Assembly: GCF_000007485.1 (NCBI RefSeq)
Contig: NC_004572.3
Span: 434,001 to 498,000 of the forward strand
Origin: Tropheryma whipplei str. Twist
Lineage (GTDB): Bacteria; Actinomycetota; Actinomycetes; Actinomycetales; Microbacteriaceae
DNA length: 64,000 nt
Reading direction: 5' to 3'
In this document: piece after piece, positions 51,944 through 60,944 of the stretch
Numbering within the stretch: position 1 is the first letter of the stretch
Layout: every line of letters starts with the position of its first letter
Notes under the pieces: generated by a model
Told to the model about the DNA's origin: nothing
The model's input: only the letters and a program-made list of their open reading frames with translations
Databases searched by the model: none
Translations under genes and position numbers: made by a program

Positions 51944-52828
51944 CTACGCTTGACAGACGACACACCAGTACAGCTTTCTGCCTGCCACGTTTACGCAATC
52001 TATTGGGTGAAAGCAGACTGAACATGGGGACTTGTGGTGATTGTAAACCCAGTGTCCCGGCGCCTTATTCATAGTGATCATCTGTCCGGTTTTTATTCCG
52101 CATTTTAACAGGACTGTCCAGTCGTCCCATATCCTTTTTAAGGTGTCTTCCGGGATGGTGTTCGAAGTAAGAAATGGGTTTACTCTATTTCTGAATAGAA
52201 TTTCCGCGCGGTATATATTCCCTATACCAGCGATAGCAGACTGGTTCATGAGTAGCTTGCATATTTGGAGGTTGCTTTTTCGAGCTGCTTTGATAAAGCG
52301 GTTGTATCCCATCGGATTGACGACCGGATCCGGACCAAGTCGCGAGATAAGCTCATCCGCCTCTTCGGGTGTCAAAACTTTGCAGACCGCCGGTCCGCTC
52401 AGAAGAACCCCTGCGGTGTCTGTAATGAGCTTAGCTCTTGCCTGGGCCTGATGCTTAAACATCAGGTCTTTCCAAGATGCCCCGGGGGTAGAGCCGCTGT
52501 TCTTGGTTATGCAAGGCCCCTTCAATCGCCTGGGGGCACCAATGCTTTGAATACCTTCTGCCCCGGGCAATATAGTTGGTGCGCAGGATATATTCCCATA
52601 GAATTGCCAAGCGCCGTATATCCCCAGATGAACTTGCAAGAACCGGTTATTTTCAAAGCCCAGAAGCAGCTGCTTTCCGTATGCTTTGGCAGATATCATT
52701 CTTTGCTTGTCAAGTAGCCGCGCACCGGGGGAAAACCTCCCCTGCGGGGAAGAAATCCCTATTTTTTTTCCAACGAAATTATGCTCAAATTGAATTGCAG
52801 AACGGTGGATTGAATGCCCCTCAGGCAT
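51944..52828 (-). CDS. nei: Fpg/Nei-family DNA glycosylase (endonuclease VIII-like)
   Basis: 294 residues. MPEGHSIHR at the N-terminus gives the catalytic Pro2 and Glu3. A helix-two-turn-helix region follows in the middle (LMNQSAIAGIGNIYRAEILF, VNPFL), and a C-terminal zinc finger has CSVC and CVVC. It removes oxidised bases. The MPEGH start and location next to rpiB match actinobacterial Nei2. The nei2-rpiB-Rv2466c-pepN order is conserved with Mycobacterium. Confidence 0.93.
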   Translation of the reverse strand: MPEGHSIHRSAIQFEHNFVGKKIGISSPQGRFSPGARLLDKQRMISAKAYGKQLLLGFENNRFLQVHLGIYGAWQFYGNISCAPTILPGAEGIQSIGAPRRLKGPCITKNSGSTPGASWKDLMFKHQAQARAKLITDTAGVLLSGPAVCKVLTPEEADELISRLGPDPVVNPMGYNRFIKAARKSNLQICKLLMNQSAIAGIGNIYRAEILFRNRVNPFLTSNTIPEDTLKRIWDDWTVLLKCGIKTGQMITMNKAPGHWVYNHHKSPCSVCFHPIDCVNVAGRKLYWCVVCQA

Positions 52829-52855
52829 TCGTCAGAGAACAAATCAAAGGTACAA

Positions 52856-53323
52856 TCAAGACTGACACTCATACAAACTTATCGCATCTATCCTTCTGAT
52901 ATGCCGCGAGTCCTCACTGAATGGTTCCCGTAGAAATGCCAAAACTATCCGAAAACCCTCGTCATGGGCATGCATTCTTGCACCGATGGCAACTACGTTT
53001 GCATTATTGTGTGCCCTGGCAAGACGAGCGGTACACTCATTCCACGCCAGGGCGGCCCTTGCACCCTTAACCTTATTTGCAGCTATCTGTTCACCGTTTC
53101 CGCTGCCACCGATAACAACCCCAAGAGATGGAATACCGTCTGTAATATCCCGTACTACAGCCTCTGCCGCAGCGATGCAGAAAGATGGATAATCATCCTC
53201 AGGATCACAATTAACTGCACCATGATGAACAACCTGATAATGCTCATCAGCAAGAAAGTTCAAAAGACCTTTAGAGAACTCATAACCGGCATGATCGGTA
53301 GCCAGATGAACCCTGCCGCTCAT
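52856..53323 (-). CDS. rpiB: Ribose-5-phosphate isomerase B
   Basis: 155 residues. Interconverts ribose-5-phosphate and ribulose-5-phosphate. Typical RpiB features are VHLATDHAGYEFSKGL (Asp10-His11), DDYPSFCIAAAEAV, VIGGSGNGEQIAANKVKG and NVVAIGARMH. The catalytic Cys of E. coli RpiB lies where this has Ser (GSGNGEQ), as in actinobacteria, where another residue does the job. It lies 27 bp before nei. Confidence 0.95.
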   Translation of the reverse strand: MSGRVHLATDHAGYEFSKGLLNFLADEHYQVVHHGAVNCDPEDDYPSFCIAAAEAVVRDITDGIPSLGVVIGGSGNGEQIAANKVKGARAALAWNECTARLARAHNNANVVAIGARMHAHDEGFRIVLAFLREPFSEDSRHIRRIDAISLYECQS

Positions 53324-53324
53324 G

Positions 53325-53936
53325 TCAGTCTATTTGCGGACCTTCACTCCGAGTACGCTTGAGCTCATAGAATCCACTCCAAGAACAAACCGAAACGATG
53401 CTATCGAAAAACCTAACTGCATCCTCGCCACGTGGCACGCGCGAAATAACGGGACCAAAGAAAGCAACATCCCCAACACTGACAACTGGAGTGCCGCACT
53501 GGTCTCCAACAAGGCTTAGCGCGGTAGATGTGCTCTCCTGCAGCTGATTGTAATACTCTGAAGACCGTCTAGAAAAATCTTCGGGTAACCCGGTGTCAGA
53601 AAGAGAGTCTGCAATAAGCGTCGCGGTATTTCCCAGATTGAATTCTTCCTTGTGAATCTTTTTCCCAAGTGACATATAGAGACGCTTAGAAGCGCCCGAG
53701 CCGAGTTCCTGGGCCACAGCCGTCAAAACAAGGGTAGCTTCCAGGCTCGCTTCCATAAATGGTTCATTTCGACGGGCGCTGTTCCCAGGCAAAAGAGCCA
53801 ATGACATAGTCCTTTGATCAACATCGATCTTCCGATGCAGAGATACCTCCTCGAGCCAATTGGCAACCAGCCAAGCCCAGGGACAAAAAGGATCAAGCCA
53901 AACACGAACAGACGAAGAACTCACGCACACAAGCAT
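53325..53936 (-). CDS. DsbA-like thioredoxin-fold protein, Rv2466c type
   Basis: 203 residues. N-terminal VWLDPFCPWAWLVANWLEEV and C-terminal VAFFGPVISRVPRGED with FYELKRTR match the Rv2466c family (mycothiol-dependent reductase in Mycobacterium). The active motif here is CPWA (Cys18), not CPWC, so only one redox Cys is present. Many actinobacteria have such a form. It is one base from rpiB and faces pepN, as in Mycobacterium. Whether mycothiol exists in this organism cannot be judged from the window. Confidence 0.87.
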   Translation of the reverse strand: MLVCVSSSSVRVWLDPFCPWAWLVANWLEEVSLHRKIDVDQRTMSLALLPGNSARRNEPFMEASLEATLVLTAVAQELGSGASKRLYMSLGKKIHKEEFNLGNTATLIADSLSDTGLPEDFSRRSSEYYNQLQESTSTALSLVGDQCGTPVVSVGDVAFFGPVISRVPRGEDAVRFFDSIVSVCSWSGFYELKRTRSEGPQID

Positions 53937-54055
53937 ATATGCTAGTTACCTATAAAACAAACTTGTGACCTGGGGTCTTTATAAGGCCGTGGGTATCCAA
54001 GATTTGATTTTTATACAATCCATGCAGAAAACGGTTGGTCTATCTGGGCGGTAAC

Positions 54056-54079
54056 TTGAGACATTATTTGAGACATTGG
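54056..54079. repeat. Imperfect 12-bp tandem repeat upstream of pepN
   Basis: TTGAGACATTAT (54056-54067) is followed directly by TTGAGACATTGG (54068-54079), 10 of 12 positions equal. It lies 10 bp before the start codon; the second copy's GGG forms the likely ribosome binding site. Confidence 0.7.
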
Positions 54080-54089
54080 GATATTGATA

Positions 54090-56600
54090 ATGAAAGATAT
54101 AACTAGGACTGAAGCTGCTGAGAGAGCATCGGTTATACAGGATTGTCACTATGAAATTTTTCTTGATCTGACAAAGAGGGAAAGATTCTTCTCAAGAACA
54201 TGTGTCAAGTTCAACTCGAAGCCCGGCGCAAATACGTTTATCGATGCACTTGCGAACGCCATAGAGAGCGTCTCATTGAATGGAATACCCCTCGATATAA
54301 AAAGTGTGTTTGATGGAAGCAGAATAGCCCTAGAGAATCTAGAAACGGATAATGGGGTTGTAGTCGAAGGTTACTTTGAATACACAAACACTGGTGAAGG
54401 AATGCACGAGTTTACCGATCCAGTGGACAACGAAACATACCTCTATACACAGTGTGAAGTCTCAGATGCGCGCAGAATATTTGCGGTGTTCGAACAGCCG
54501 GATATAAAGGCAAGTTTTATCGTTTCCACAAAGGTTCCAAAGAACTGGCATGTTATCTCAAATAGCACGTGCAGGGAGATAAAAGATGAGTCTAACAATA
54601 CGACTCTCGGTACAACAGAAAATTGTCCTAGGGTGTGGAATTTTGGACAAACGCCAAAAATGTCTTCATACCTCTTTGCAATTGCTGCAGGACCGTATGT
54701 AGGCACTCAGAGCGTGTATAAGGGTGCGCGTTCTATTCCACTTGGAATTTATTGCAGAAAAAGCATGAATCAATATCTTGATGCTGACTACATATTTGAC
54801 ATTACCCGTAGCGGTTTTGAATATTATGAAAAACGATTTTCGCACCCATTCCCGTTTGAAAAATATGATCAAGTTTTTCTCCCTGAGTACAACATGGGAG
54901 CTATGGAAAATATCGGATGTGTCACGCTGAGCGAGAATTATATTTTTCGAGGGCGTGCGGATCGTGCCTTAAAGGAAAGACGCGTTGTAACGATTTTGCA
55001 TGAGCTTGCCCATATGTGGTTTGGAAATTTAGTCACAATGCGATGGTGGAACGACCTGTGGCTTAATGAATCATTTGCCGAGATTGTCTCGACAATGGCC
55101 TCAGAGCGCGTAACGGAGTATAAAGATGCATGGGCAACTTTTGCTCTGACAGAAAAAAGTTGGGCATATGTGGAAGATCAACTGCCAACAACGCATCCAG
55201 TTGTTGCTGATGTGCATAGACTGTCAGATGTTTATAGCAATTTTGATGGCATAACCTATGCCAAGGGAGCGTCTGTTTTGAAACAGCTGGTCCACTGGAT
55301 TGGAGAAGAAAAATTTTATGAAGGACTTAATCGATATTTCAGGAAATATGCATACGGAAATGCAACCCTGAAAGATCTATTAACAGAGCTGTCATCAGCT
55401 AGCGGTCAAACGCTTGACGAATGGTCAAAGCAATGGCTTGAGACCCCCGGCGTAAATGCGATAAATGCAAAATTTTGCGTGAAAGACGGAAAATTTGACA
55501 GTTTTTCGTTAGAACAGGATGGCCCTCAAAGAAGTCACAGAATTAACATTGGCCTATACAATCTCGAATCAGATGTCCTGAAGAAGACTATTCAGACATC
55601 AGTTTTAATATCAGGCGCAAAAACCGCCGTACGAGAGCTTGTAGGTATTAAGCAGCCTAATTTAATTCTTTTGAATGACAAAGATTACGGGTACTGTAAA
55701 GTGCGCTTTGACATACAGTCAATGGACTGCATACTGGAGAACTTGTCAAAACTGAAAGACCCGCTGTCCAGATCGATAATATGGTGCAATTTGTGGCTTA
55801 ATGTTCGTGACTGCCTGATTGACCCAAGTTTATTTGTCGAGACCTTTGTCAGGCATGTAGAAAGTGAACAGGACACAAAGTGGATTCTTGAGCGAGTGAA
55901 TAAGTGTATCAACTTCTATACGAAAGATGATAAAAGCACAAAGGCATCTATTGCCGAAAAGGTGTGGTTAATGTTTGAAAGGGCGCAACCGAACAGCGAC
56001 AATCAGCTTCAATTCTTGAAAGGATACGCGCTGTTTTGTTCAACAAAAATGCAGTATGAGAGGCTTCTGGCAATTCTGACTGGAAAATGCAATGTGGTGC
56101 AGCTCGATGCGGACCTAGAGTGGCACATAATTGCTGCCCTGGCGGCAGGAGATTACATAGATGAAGATGAGATAAACAACTTCGAAAAAAAAGATAACAC
56201 AATAACAGGACGTGAATTATCAGCTCGAGCCAGGGCAGCCCTGCCGAATAAAAAAGCTGACTGTTGGCAAAAAATTCTGACGGACAGAACACTTTCAAAC
56301 TCAACTATTCGTAGCATATCGGCGGGCTTCCAATTCGTACAGTCAGCAGATCAGTTATCTCCATTTGTTGATGTATATTTTGACAATGTTTTAGATATCT
56401 TTAAAAACAGAACCTTTGCCATCGCGAGCGCAATATCGGAGGGTATGTTCCCCCTACGCCTATCAAATACAGATTTAGTGCAAAAAACAAAATCATGGCT
56501 TCGCGACAATAAGGATGCACCGGTTGGCCTGAGGCGCATAGTAACTGACAATCTCCATGAGGCTGAAATAGCTGTAAAACTGAAGGAATGTTTTTCATAA
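54090..56600 (+). CDS. pepN: Aminopeptidase N (M1 family)
   Basis: 836 residues from the ATG at 54090 (a TTG two codons upstream is less likely). A cytosolic zinc metallopeptidase that removes N-terminal residues. Substrate-binding GAMEN at residues 270-274 and the zinc motif HELAH at 304-308, with the third ligand Glu in NESFAE, are intact. Domain layout: N-terminal beta domain, catalytic domain, then a long alpha-helical C-terminal domain. Conserved neighbour of rpiB and the Rv2466c-like gene. Confidence 0.96.
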   Translation: MKDITRTEAAERASVIQDCHYEIFLDLTKRERFFSRTCVKFNSKPGANTFIDALANAIESVSLNGIPLDIKSVFDGSRIALENLETDNGVVVEGYFEYTNTGEGMHEFTDPVDNETYLYTQCEVSDARRIFAVFEQPDIKASFIVSTKVPKNWHVISNSTCREIKDESNNTTLGTTENCPRVWNFGQTPKMSSYLFAIAAGPYVGTQSVYKGARSIPLGIYCRKSMNQYLDADYIFDITRSGFEYYEKRFSHPFPFEKYDQVFLPEYNMGAMENIGCVTLSENYIFRGRADRALKERRVVTILHELAHMWFGNLVTMRWWNDLWLNESFAEIVSTMASERVTEYKDAWATFALTEKSWAYVEDQLPTTHPVVADVHRLSDVYSNFDGITYAKGASVLKQLVHWIGEEKFYEGLNRYFRKYAYGNATLKDLLTELSSASGQTLDEWSKQWLETPGVNAINAKFCVKDGKFDSFSLEQDGPQRSHRINIGLYNLESDVLKKTIQTSVLISGAKTAVRELVGIKQPNLILLNDKDYGYCKVRFDIQSMDCILENLSKLKDPLSRSIIWCNLWLNVRDCLIDPSLFVETFVRHVESEQDTKWILERVNKCINFYTKDDKSTKASIAEKVWLMFERAQPNSDNQLQFLKGYALFCSTKMQYERLLAILTGKCNVVQLDADLEWHIIAALAAGDYIDEDEINNFEKKDNTITGRELSARARAALPNKKADCWQKILTDRTLSNSTIRSISAGFQFVQSADQLSPFVDVYFDNVLDIFKNRTFAIASAISEGMFPLRLSNTDLVQKTKSWLRDNKDAPVGLRRIVTDNLHEAEIAVKLKECFS

Positions 56601-56749
56601 AAAAGTTTCTGTAAAAATAAATCGTAAAGGTAATGGCCAGGATATACGAAAGCGTATTGGGATGGGCTGCAAGCACACCTTAGGCTGAAACTTGCGTCAC
56701 ATTACGGTCAAGATCCGCTGAAGACGTACAGTTTACGGTTATACGATGC

Positions 56750-56781
56750 AACTAAATGGAGGGGTAACTAAATGGAAGGAT
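56750..56781. repeat. Imperfect 16-bp tandem repeat between pepN and a thioesterase gene
   Basis: AACTAAATGGAGGGGT (56750-56765) is followed by AACTAAATGGAAGGAT (56766-56781), identical at 14 of 16 positions. The 203-bp gap (56601-56803) between two convergent genes holds no other recognised feature. Confidence 0.75.
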
Positions 56782-56803
56782 TAATATCAATCAATTTAGC
56801 GGA

Positions 56804-57280
56804 TCAATCCATGTAGCGCCGAAAGTACTCCCTCTCGCTGTTTGACATTCTACGCGATCTACCGGTTTTAGTGCTGACAAGGACAAAAACAGACACCGCC
56901 CTTACAAGTGGCCGGCCAACCCTGTCATCATCAGGCCATACCTCGTAATACATATCAATACTTGCCCCACCCAAACGAGTTATTTTCATCTCGACCTGGA
57001 GTGGTTCAAGTTGGTACATGGTTGGGCGTAAATAGTCGATTTCGTGCCTTGCCACAACCGTCATCGTATTAGAATTTATACTCCGAGGAACGGTCATATC
57101 ATCCTGCCGATTCTGGCCATCAGACCGTCCATCAGACGCGCCGGGATCAAAGGTAACCGCGCCAGAAGGACCCCATATACCGCGCATCCTTGCCTCTTCG
57201 AGGATGCGGAGCATTTGCGCATTATTCACATGTCCGTAAGGGTCCTGATCACCCCAACGAACGGGAACAAGTACTAACAC
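56804..57280 (-). CDS. Acyl-CoA thioesterase, hot-dog fold
   Basis: 158 residues. N-terminal VRWGDQDPYGHVNNAQMLRI is the signature of the 4-hydroxybenzoyl-CoA thioesterase family (catalytic Asp in the loop). Later come IDYLRPTMYQLEPLQVEMKI and YYEVWPDDDRVGR. A hydrophilic, variable insertion (GASDGRSDGQNRQDD) lies in between. The start codon overlaps the ettA stop by one base. Similar thioesterases lie beside ettA in Mycobacterium. Substrate unknown. Confidence 0.85.
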   Translation of the reverse strand: MLVLVPVRWGDQDPYGHVNNAQMLRILEEARMRGIWGPSGAVTFDPGASDGRSDGQNRQDDMTVPRSINSNTMTVVARHEIDYLRPTMYQLEPLQVEMKITRLGGASIDMYYEVWPDDDRVGRPLVRAVSVFVLVSTKTGRSRRMSNSEREYFRRYMD

Positions 57281-58950
57281 TAATCCCTAACTAACTGCCT
57301 ATGAACTCCCGCACTATCAGGGCCAAGTCGAGATAGCCTGTCATCTATGTACCCCTGGAAATTCCCCTCGAACCAACGCCATTCTCCAGGATACTCTGGT
57401 GTCCCCTCGTAGGCAAGAATATGAGTCGATACTCTGTCCAAAAAATATCTATCGTGAGTTATAACAAACGCGCATCCAGGAAAAGCATCAAGGGCACTTT
57501 CAAGTGATGACAGGGTTTCAACATCAAGATCATTGGTCGGCTCATCAAGCAACAAAAGATTGCCACCCTGTTTTAGGGTTAGAGCAAGATTCAGCCGATT
57601 TAGTTCACCGCCAGAAAGAACTTTTGCCAATTTCTGTTGGTCTGACCCCTTGAAGCCAAAACGCGAGATATATGCCCTGGTCGGTATTTCCACCTTTCCA
57701 ACCTCCATGTAGTCAAGGCCATTACTTACAACCTGCCATACATTTCTAGTTGGATCTATACCTGATCGAGTCTGGTCGACATACGATACGACGACTGAAT
57801 CTCCAAAGGAAACACGTCCTGAATAATCTTTCTCCTCACCCGCAAGTATTCTAAAAAGCGTTGTTTTACCAACACCGTTTGGCCCGACAACACCTATGAC
57901 ACCATTCCGGGGCAGACTAAAGGTGAGACGGTTGATTACAACCCGAGAGCCGAACAGCTTTGTCAGATCCTCAACCTCAAGTACCTTATCCCCCAATCGG
58001 GGGCCGGGGGGAATCTGGATTTCATCAAAATTAGTTTTGCCAGTTTTTTGTGCAGATTCAAGCATTGTTTCATAACGGACAAGGCGCGCGCGGGACTTCG
58101 CTTGCCTACCCTTTGGACTGCTACGAACCCATTCAATTTCATTATTGAGACGCCGCGCAAGCTTCTCATCCTTTTTACCCTGGATTTTTAGCCGATCACG
58201 TTTCTTTTCCAAATAGGTTGTGTAATTTCCCTCGTAGGGATAAAGATGCCCCCTATCAACCTCAGCAATCCATTGAGCAACATTGTCAAGAAAGTATCTA
58301 TCATGCGTTACCGCTATTACAGCACCCTGGTAACGAGCAAGATGCTGCTCAAGCCATAGAACACTCTCGGCATCAAGATGATTAGTCGGCTCATCAAGCA
58401 ACAAAAGATCTGGAGCCGTTAACAAAAGCGCACACAGCGCCACCCTTCGCCTCTCACCACCTGACAAATGCGCAGCCTTTTGATCTGGTTCCGGACAACG
58501 CAGGGCATGCATGGCTTGAGAAAGCCTGGAGTCAATATCCCATGCTTTTGCAGTATCAATCCGCTCCTGTAGGGTGCCCATCTCAGTCAACAATGCATCG
58601 TAATCCTCAGATGGGTCAGTCAACAATGCAGATATTTGGTTAAAACGGTCCAGATCATGCCTTATGGATCCAAGGCCCATCTGCACATTCTCGAGAACTG
58701 TTGCACTGTCATCAAGCTCGGGGTCCTGAAGAAGTATCCCTACAGTGTAACCAGGGGATAAAAGCGCTTCTCCATTACTGGGCGAATCAAGTCCGGCCAT
58801 GATTCTCAGAATTGTTGACTTACCGGCACCATTTGGACCAACCATACCTATTTTTGCGCCTGGCAAAAATGCCATCGTTACATCATCTAGTATTAAGCGA
58901 TCGCCGACTTTTTTTCTGGCACGCACCATAGAGTAAATGTATTCGGACAT
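57280..58950 (-). CDS. ettA: Energy-dependent translational throttle protein EttA (ABC-F)
   Basis: 556 residues with two ABC ATPase domains and no membrane part. Domain 1: GPNGAGKST, LSGGERRRVAL, LLLDEPTNHLDAESV. The linker between the domains, with EKKRDRLKIQGKKDE, is the EttA-type P-site tRNA-interaction region. Domain 2: GPNGVGKTT, LSGGELNRLNLA, LLLDEPTNDLD. EttA binds the ribosomal E site and gates the first elongation step according to energy charge. Adjacent to the thioesterase; the lipoprotein gene precedes it. Confidence 0.95.
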   Translation of the reverse strand: MSEYIYSMVRARKKVGDRLILDDVTMAFLPGAKIGMVGPNGAGKSTILRIMAGLDSPSNGEALLSPGYTVGILLQDPELDDSATVLENVQMGLGSIRHDLDRFNQISALLTDPSEDYDALLTEMGTLQERIDTAKAWDIDSRLSQAMHALRCPEPDQKAAHLSGGERRRVALCALLLTAPDLLLLDEPTNHLDAESVLWLEQHLARYQGAVIAVTHDRYFLDNVAQWIAEVDRGHLYPYEGNYTTYLEKKRDRLKIQGKKDEKLARRLNNEIEWVRSSPKGRQAKSRARLVRYETMLESAQKTGKTNFDEIQIPPGPRLGDKVLEVEDLTKLFGSRVVINRLTFSLPRNGVIGVVGPNGVGKTTLFRILAGEEKDYSGRVSFGDSVVVSYVDQTRSGIDPTRNVWQVVSNGLDYMEVGKVEIPTRAYISRFGFKGSDQQKLAKVLSGGELNRLNLALTLKQGGNLLLLDEPTNDLDVETLSSLESALDAFPGCAFVITHDRYFLDRVSTHILAYEGTPEYPGEWRWFEGNFQGYIDDRLSRLGPDSAGVHRQLVRD

Positions 58951-58956
58951 ACCAAG

Positions 58957-59436
58957 CTATTCTATATCCACAGTTTTTCCCACGAGACATAGCTGCGTTG
59001 TTCCAACCGGGTCGAGTATAGACGAAGAATACTCACCTGTAGAGCGGATAAACTGCCCTACCAAACACGAGTTATGAAGAAACACTGAAACGCTCATTGA
59101 ATAGGCATAAGCACCAAGAGTTGTCCGATTATTTGTAACCTGAATGCTTTTCTTGGAAAACCCGGCGCGAACCAAAGAAGCAGCAAGCTCAATCGGGCTT
59201 GGTAATTCATCTTTCTTATGGAGAACAAAGATGCTTTTGATTGCCTGATCAAAAGCATCTTTGTTTTTTGCAGCAGATAAAGCCAGATTAGCCCGTGCAG
59301 GTGTATGCAATTGACTGCCTGAATCACGTGAACCACTTTCACTGTTCAAGCACCCAGCAAAAACCCCAAAACATATCATAGAGACGACAAGAAAGTACAC
59401 TTTTCGAAAGATCAGCCCATGAAATACTGACCTCAT
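58957..59436 (-). CDS. Small secreted lipoprotein (DUF6993-like)
   Basis: 159 residues from the ATG at 59436 (an upstream ATG at 59475 adds 13 residues). The signal peptide (FLVVSMICFGVFAGC) ends with a lipobox Cys. The mature part is short, with LVRAGFSKKSIQVTNN, TLGAYAYSMSVSVFLHNSCL and IRSTGEYSSSIL, similar in layout to the DUF6993 lipoproteins found near ettA and ssb in Microbacteriaceae. Role unknown. Adjacent to ettA (6 bp), probably co-transcribed. Confidence 0.75.
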   Translation of the reverse strand: MRSVFHGLIFRKVYFLVVSMICFGVFAGCLNSESGSRDSGSQLHTPARANLALSAAKNKDAFDQAIKSIFVLHKKDELPSPIELAASLVRAGFSKKSIQVTNNRTTLGAYAYSMSVSVFLHNSCLVGQFIRSTGEYSSSILDPVGTTQLCLVGKTVDIE

Positions 59437-59611
59437 ACTACGCACGCGCTCACGACAAGACATTTCGCAAACCATTTGACAGCCCGATACAAACCATTCT
59501 ACGAATGTAACAAACTTCCAAATAAAATACAGCTAAGGAAGGTTGTCATAGCAAACAGTCAGACAGGTTAAGAAAATTTGACAAAGACTAAGACACAAAA
59601 CAGCTCAGAAA

Positions 59612-60043
59612 TTACGCAGCCTTTGCATGAATCTCAGGTGTTTCAGCCTCATCAACATCATATTTCGTACGCAAGTTGTCGGAAGCCTCGGGAAGCTGAT
59701 AAAAACGCTTGGAAAAAACGCTGGTCCCCCACCGTAGATCATGACCAAAGCTTTCTGCCTCAATCTCCACGGCCATTTTGTTATCGCCCCAAGTTCTCAG
59801 TCGAAGACGGCCATACACAATAACCCGATCACCCTTCGAAATAGACTCTGCCGCGTTAGAACCTAGTGCGCGAAATCCAGTTACGGTAAACCAGTTAGTA
59901 TCCCCAGAAACCCAGCTATTGGCATTTCGGCTAAAATGCCTGTCCTGGGCAGCCAATCTAAAACTAGTTATGTGGACACCCTCAGCGGTGAGAAAACTTC
60001 TCGGCTCAGTGGCAACCAATCCTGAAACAGTAATGTGATTCAT
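59612..60043 (-). CDS. ssb: Single-stranded DNA-binding protein
   Basis: 143 residues from the ATG at 60043, chosen because AGAGGA lies about 8 nt upstream; the ATG at 60058 is the alternative. OB-fold core: ITVSGLVATEPRSFLTAEGV, SFRLAAQDRHFSRNANSW, GDTNWFTVTGFRAL, SKGDRVIVYGRLRLRTW. It is not obviously the replication SSB with an acidic tail (the C-terminus ends PEIHAKAA), so it could be a secondary SSB. It lies upstream of the lipoprotein-ettA pair as in Microbacteriaceae. Confidence 0.88.
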   Translation of the reverse strand: MNHITVSGLVATEPRSFLTAEGVHITSFRLAAQDRHFSRNANSWVSGDTNWFTVTGFRALGSNAAESISKGDRVIVYGRLRLRTWGDNKMAVEIEAESFGHDLRWGTSVFSKRFYQLPEASDNLRTKYDVDEAETPEIHAKAA

Positions 60044-60206
60044 CCTTTTTCCTCTCATGCGGTGTAAACATAGTCTTTATACATCACGGTAAAAGAGCCA
60101 ACCTGGTGTTTAGAAAAATTGTGAAAACTAGTATGAGTTTCACAATTACTGACAACACAGAAAGGAATTAACGCGATTTTACAGAAATTCGTTATAGCTT
60201 TGGTGT

Positions 60207-60893
60207 ATGCCGTGGGAGAGGGTAGCAAGCGTTTTTGACCTGCCCGCGGTACAACAGGCTTTAATCATGTCTGCTGGTGTTATAGTTTCTGTTTTTATTG
60301 CCAGCTGTATTACCAGATCGTCTGTAAAAAAGCTTCTGAAGAGAGATGCAATTCTTGCTCGTAAACATGCAGCAGAATGCCTGATAGATACATTTCTAGA
60401 ATTTCGTAATCAATATTCCCTTGAAGAAAATAAACGAAATTCAGATCAAACATTCGAGAGATGTACCATGCATATTGCCATTATGCCTCAGTATGGAGCA
60501 AAGTTGCTTGTTGATTGGGCCGGGCAAATAGCTGGAGAGGTGCGAAGAGCTACGCTGAACGGAGACACTGATGCAATCACGTACGAGTTTCGGGATCGAG
60601 TGGCCCTATGGGTAAAAAATCCTCGTAAGGCTACGAAAGGGATTCGCGAAGACATAAGTCGGTTCCGCTCTGAAAACCCCTCTTACAGGCCCCTTACAGG
60701 CAAGGTAAACACGAATGATGAAGAAAATTGGCACCCTCAAGAACCAATTACAGATTTAGCGGGGGCAGATACAGTGAAGGCGGGTCAGGACAACAACGTG
60801 GCCTCAGAGCCCTATAGAATGAGACCCGGATTTGATACTGCGGCGAGGGATATCCTAAGGCAGGTAAAGGACATTCAGGCAGGGGGCAAATAA
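60207..60893 (+). CDS. Membrane-anchored protein of unknown function
   Basis: 228 residues. One N-terminal hydrophobic segment (QQALIMSAGVIVSVFIASCI, about residues 16-35) followed by a cytoplasmic or external soluble part without recognised motifs: alpha-helical to about 160 (RDAILARKHAAECLIDTFLE, FRDRVALWVKNPRKATKG), then a low-complexity polar tail. Divergent from ssb by 163 bp. I do not know a family. The next gene downstream, nadE, is convergent. Confidence 0.6.
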   Translation: MPWERVASVFDLPAVQQALIMSAGVIVSVFIASCITRSSVKKLLKRDAILARKHAAECLIDTFLEFRNQYSLEENKRNSDQTFERCTMHIAIMPQYGAKLLVDWAGQIAGEVRRATLNGDTDAITYEFRDRVALWVKNPRKATKGIREDISRFRSENPSYRPLTGKVNTNDEENWHPQEPITDLAGADTVKAGQDNNVASEPYRMRPGFDTAARDILRQVKDIQAGGK

Positions 60894-60944
60894 ACCTGTG
60901 TGCCCCCTCGTGCGCAACTCATAGCATGATCATTTACCAGGAGA

